A DNA stretch of 8,223 nt from Pseudomonadota bacterium. GTDB taxonomy: Bacteria > Pseudomonadota > Gammaproteobacteria > Halothiobacillales > Halothiobacillaceae. Made by a program: the position numbers and the translations under genes. The notes beneath the pieces were generated by a model. It was not told the DNA's origin and searched no databases. It saw nothing but the letters and a program-made list of their open reading frames with translations. Positions 5,546-8,223 of this stretch are shown piece after piece. Position 1 is the stretch's first letter. Every line of letters begins with the position of its first letter. The stretch spans positions 1-8,223 of the forward strand of contig JAJYPA010000354.1 of the NCBI GenBank assembly GCA_021795795.1, read 5' to 3'.

Positions 5546-5809
5546 GTGAGGGTTTTTATCGATACCGATACTTTCCTCGACATTCATCACTAGTCTGGAC
5601 GGGATGTTGAAAAACTTCGCAAGCTAAAAAGATGGTCAAAAATGACGAGGCCGAAACGAGCGTTCACGATCGCACGTAAGGGTGTTTACGATGGTGTGCA
5701 ATATGCGCTGTCCCGGGCAAGACTCGAACTGGCGCCTGTCAGAGATGGCATGCTCCCTAACTTCTACCGCCTCCCCGGAACACCCCTGCTGTCAGGCTGT
5801 GAAACATAG
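5546..5809 (+). pseudogene. Possible decayed PIN-toxin frame in the next cassette slot
   Basis: A frame opening with GTG at 5546 reads VRVFIDTDTFLDIHH and then hits TAG at 5591. The same frame then stays open to TAG at 5807. The first residues look like the beginning of a PIN ribonuclease domain (hydrophobic strand, IDT, LD), the VapC-type toxin fold. The start is 28 bases past the crossover at 5517/5518, matching the two preceding cassettes. No antitoxin is visible. The part after the stop does not look like PIN, and its end overlaps the minus-strand gene at 5764. It could be a remnant or a chance match. Confidence 0.25.
5709..5733 (-). other. tRNA-like 3' fragment (T-arm)
   Basis: On the minus strand GCCAG-TTCGAGT-CTTGC (5733-5717) looks like a tRNA T-arm with the conserved TTCRANY loop and 4 of 5 stem pairs. 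It is followed by CCGGGAC (5716-5710). A partly complementary GTTCCGG occurs upstream on that strand, inside the neighbouring gene. No proper D-arm or anticodon stem forms between them. It is best seen as a relic, an attachment-site-like sequence or chance. Confidence 0.2.
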
Positions 5810-6420
5810 GCTATTTTCTTCCTAGCCACCACGAATTCCCCTGCTCCAACCCCCATTTCCTCCCCCAGATACTCAACCACCTCCGGTTGTGTCTTAGCCT
5901 CCCCTGTGGCATACCTCTTGGCTCCCAGTATAGCCAGCTTTAGCCGGGCGTAGTCTTGGTAAGCTGTCCCCAGAAAGGACTCCAGGAAAACATCGATGAC
6001 GTGGCTGGTTTGGGGTCCAAGTTGCCTTGGATCAAATAGCCCTCTTTGTTCAAGCCAGGGGTACAGATCGTCTGCGAGAATGAGGCCCCCTACGAGGGGA
6101 AGCGCCCCAGCGGTAACGGCGATGTCAATGAGCTCCCGGGCCTTGATATATTCGTCGTGTTTAGCGCCGTAATGAAATTCGATCTGTTCCTCATCTGGCT
6201 GGTCAGTAATTTGTAGGTCTTTGAGCTGGTCCAGACGTTTGGGATCAATCCTGGCCGCCAGGGCAGCCGCTCGTTCGGGCGTGAAGCCTTCCATGTGCGT
6301 CCAGAAATGTGGGTCGTCAATTTGCAAGAAGTCATCGATCCACTTTTCGTGAGCCGGACGCCGAGCAGGGTCGGAGTCAGCAGGGGCAGCCTCTGGGTTG
6401 TGTTCGTCCGGCGCGGTCAT
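5764..6420 (-). CDS. Hypothetical soluble protein, 218 aa
   Basis: I do not recognise a named family. Residues 1-25 are a Pro/Ala/Asp-rich, probably disordered leader. Residues 28-60 hold HFWTHMEGFTPERAAALAAR-like sequence ending IDPKRL, a Trp...Pro-Glu-Ala-Ala...Asp-Pro pattern that occurs in small accessory-region proteins of proteobacteria. About 108-125 is a mildly hydrophobic stretch (AGALPLVGGLILADDLYPWL) too weak to call membrane. The rest is mixed helical. ATG at 6420 has GAGG about ten bases upstream. The frame extends to 6471, where it reads MGNMGSQNV, part of a Gly-Asn repeat also encoded just upstream. GC content is higher than in the cassettes, which suggests a different origin. 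Confidence 0.6.
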   Translation of the reverse strand: MTAPDEHNPEAAPADSDPARRPAHEKWIDDFLQIDDPHFWTHMEGFTPERAAALAARIDPKRLDQLKDLQITDQPDEEQIEFHYGAKHDEYIKARELIDIAVTAGALPLVGGLILADDLYPWLEQRGLFDPRQLGPQTSHVIDVFLESFLGTAYQDYARLKLAILGAKRYATGEAKTQPEVVEYLGEEMGVGAGEFVVARKKIAYVSQPDSRGVPGRR

Positions 6421-6462
6421 CAAGCTTTTCCTCAACAATGGGACGACGTTTTGACTACCCAT

Positions 6463-6541
6463 ATTACCCATTCGTTTTAGGGACGGGTAGGCCGCCGACC
6501 CAATCGCGGCCTAGAGATTGCCCACATTACCCACATTACCC
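6463..6541. repeat. ATTACCC repeat cluster left of the transposase
   Basis: ATTACCC occurs at 6463-6469, 6526-6532 and 6535-6541, the last two in a 9-bp tandem unit (CCCACATTA). On the minus strand the DNA reads as Met/Val-Gly-Asn repeats (MGNVGNVGNL then stop), which suggests the remains of a Gly-Asn-repeat coding segment. It may equally be a binding-site array or non-coding repeat. The same word occurs in the opposite orientation at 8077-8186. Confidence 0.5.
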
Positions 6542-6698
6542 ATAGAAAATATAAGAGGGGATTAGACTGACGTTGGCCCCACCTGTAGTACCCAATATCT
6601 CACCGAAGATACTGTAATCACTCGTGTTTTTTGGAATGGGGTTGGGTGTTTTCTGTAAAAAGGTGGTTGCTAACGATACGTGATAAGTGTTGACATGT
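6542..6698. other. Non-coding left flank of the transposase remnant
   Basis: There is no gene here. This stretch should contain the left end of the insertion sequence. CTGTAAAAAGGTGG (6654-6667) is a possible terminal repeat, but I find no clear inverted partner beyond 8004, so the element's edges and target duplication stay undefined. Confidence 0.3.
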
Positions 6699-8004
6699 AT
6701 GGCCAAGCAAACAGGCGCAGCATACGTAGTTACCACGACGCGCCACCACAAGGGGCGGGTCTATCACTCGCATCTGCTGCGTCGCAGTTATCGCGAAGGC
6801 ACGCGGGTCCGCAATGAGACCCTGGGCAACCTCTCGCATCTCCCCGATTCCCTGATCGATATCATTCGCCGGAGCTTAAAGGGCGAGACCTTCGTGCCCG
6901 TGGCCGAGGCCTTCACGGTAACGGCCTCACGAGCCCAGGGACACGTGCAGGCGGTGGCCTTGATGATGAAGCGCCTGGGGCTTGCCTCGCTCGTGGCCTC
7001 CAAGCCTTGTCGCGAACGCGATCTGGTCATGGCGATGGTGGCCGCGTGCATTCTGGCCCCTCATACGAAGCTCGCCACCACCCGCTGGTGGCACACGACG
7101 ACACTCGCTGAAGGCTTCGGGGTCACAGACGCCGATGAGCAGGATTGCTATGCCGCGATGGACTGGCTGCTGGCGCGCCAGGATCGTATCCAGAAGAAGC
7201 CCGCCACGCGCCACCTCACAGACCGAAGAGAGCCTCCGAAAGATTCAAATCCGTGTCGAAGCCGGACGCCTGACAGGGCGAGATCACATCGGCCTGAAGG
7301 TGGGCCAGATCGTGAACCGCACCAAGATGGCCAAACACTTCACCTTGGACATTCAGGACACGGCGTTCTCTTTTACGCGTAAGGGGGAGGCCATTGCCGC
7401 CGAAGCGGCCCTTGACGGCATCTATATCATCCGCACCTCGGTTGTGGCCGAGCGTATGACCGCCGACACCTGTGTGCGCCACTACAAATCCTTGGCCCAG
7501 GCCGAACGCGCCTTTCGCTTCCTGAAAGCCCTGGATCTCAAAATACGGCCCATTCATCACCGCTTAGCCGACAGAGTGAAAGCCCACCTCTTCCTTTGCA
7601 TGCTCGCCTATTACGTCGAGTGGCATATGCGCGTGGCCTGGCGGGAGTTGATGTTTACCGACGAGGACCAGGCTGCTAAGACCACCCGTGATCCCGTAGC
7701 CCCGGCCCAACGCTCAAGAGCGGCAAAGAGAAAGGCCTCACGGCATCAACAAGATGATGGGGCGCCCGTACACAGCTTCCAGACCCTGCTTGCGGATCTG
7801 GCCACCGTGACACGCAATACTTGTCGTATGCCCCACGCTGAGGGAGAGGCATCCCCCTTTATTCCCAACACCACCCAAAAGCGGGCCTACGAACTGATCG
7901 CAACCACCCCGCCCCGATGTAGACAGCAGCCAGAACTGCCTTTTCAGGCTAGCGGCTTGAAACATAAGGAAAACTGCTTTGTGCTCGGTGGGACTTCAGA
8001 TTAG
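6699..8004 (+). pseudogene. IS1634-like transposase with internal deletion and frameshift
   Basis: The N-terminal part (6699 to about 7215) reads MAKQTGAAYVVTTTRHHKGR and on through QAVALMMKRLGL and LLARQDRIQKK, typical of IS1634-family transposases. From about 7216 the family sequence resumes one frame later with TEESLRKIQIRVEAGRL and runs to the stop at 8004. It includes the C-terminal signature HYKSLAQAERAFRFLKAL ... IRPIHHR, which carries the last acidic residue of the DDE site. About 435 residues are present where the family usually has roughly 500-600. The missing middle should hold the first catalytic Asp residues. The gene is therefore broken and immobile unless helped. ATG at 6699 is the likely original start; its ribosome site is weak. 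GC is clearly higher than in the cassette genes. Confidence 0.85.
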
Positions 8005-8008
8005 AAGA

Positions 8009-8033
8009 CCTCCATACTCAAAGGAGGCCTTTT
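8009..8033 (+). terminator. Possible intrinsic terminator after the transposase
   Basis: CCTCC (8009-8013) pairs with GGAGG (8023-8027) around a 9-nt loop, with TTTT at 8030-8033. It starts five bases past the transposase stop. The stem is short and the T-run is only four, so termination would be modest. Confidence 0.45.
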
Positions 8034-8076
8034 GTGGCGCCATCTGGTCTTGAGGGCCCCCTCTATGCTCAAAAAG

Positions 8077-8186
8077 GGGTAATCAGGGTAATGCGGGTGA
8101 GAGTCTCCGTAACTCTCTGTATTTGCGCCACTTTCCCGTTGCCTTGCCGGGTAATCCGCGCAGCGTTAGGGGTAATGGGGGGTAAT
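8077..8186 (+). repeat. GGGTAAT repeat cluster right of the transposase
   Basis: GGGTAAT occurs five times: 8077-8083, 8086-8092, 8149-8155, 8170-8176 and 8180-8186. These are inverted relative to the ATTACCC cluster at 6463-6541. A hairpin GAGAGT (8099-8104) / ACTCTC (8112-8117) lies between the copies. No gene is visible from 8034 to the window end. The words may be binding sites or relics of a Gly-Asn-repeat coding sequence. Confidence 0.5.
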
Positions 8187-8223
8187 GGAAGGCAGCGTCC
8201 TTGCCGCCCCTGTTGGGATTGCG

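Noticed and set aside
5709..5782. Intact tRNA-Gly gene (ATGCCAT loop)
   Set aside because: The anticodon-like loop is present, but no anticodon stem or D-stem pairs around it.
6463..6541. CRISPR array
   Set aside because: Repeat units are only 7-9 bases, with no regular spacers.
7216..7560. Long minus-strand open frame inside the transposase
   Set aside because: It is a shadow of the plus-strand transposase, whose family match is clear.
6640..8060. Terminal inverted repeats and target duplication of the IS element
   Set aside because: Short similarities such as AAAAAGG / CCTTTT exist, but none is long or well placed enough to define the ends.

Overview
The window looks like accessory DNA from a Gram-negative, probably proteobacterial, genome. 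Short cassette-like genes with modest GC on the left and centre meet a GC-richer insertion-sequence remnant on the right. No gene here fixes the genus. The strongest structural signal is a pair of integron-type attC recombination sites (4468-4527 and 5433-5524). They share the core AGTGGACGCC and have paired outer boxes. They delimit two mobile gene cassettes that read left to right.

Layout. 1-289 holds no convincing gene, only a strong hairpin followed by a GTTAG box. 290-616 and 685-1083 (minus) are two small unknown genes, and a 16-bp direct repeat marks the end of one and the start of the other. 1197-2567 and 2564-3109 (minus) are an ATGA-coupled pair: a small Gly/Ala-rich membrane protein with a basic helical tail, then a 456-residue unknown protein with a membrane segment and a THRF/SLGHDP motif. 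3211-3504 (minus) is a short exported protein with one ankyrin-like unit. 3505-3911 is a non-coding, hairpin-rich stretch.

3913-4520 is cassette 1. It encodes a 173-residue protein with an N-terminal beta-rich-looking domain, a very good RHIM-like amyloid-signalling motif (GIQIGDHN) and a hydrophobic C-terminal helix. 4521-5517 is cassette 2. It encodes an FRG-domain protein. 5546-5809 is a possible decayed PIN-toxin reading frame in the next cassette slot.

5764-6420 (minus) is a soluble unknown gene. 6699-8004 is an IS1634-like transposase with an internal deletion that also shifts the frame. It is flanked on both sides by clusters of GGGTAAT/ATTACCC repeats. 8034-8223 has no gene.

How the genes may work together. 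The RHIM-like protein, the FRG protein and the membrane/SLGHDP pair are all of kinds that suggest defence or programmed-death functions, so the region resembles a defence-rich cassette array. The RHIM and FRG genes sit in separate cassettes with an attC between them. Their adjacency could therefore be functional or only the result of cassette shuffling.
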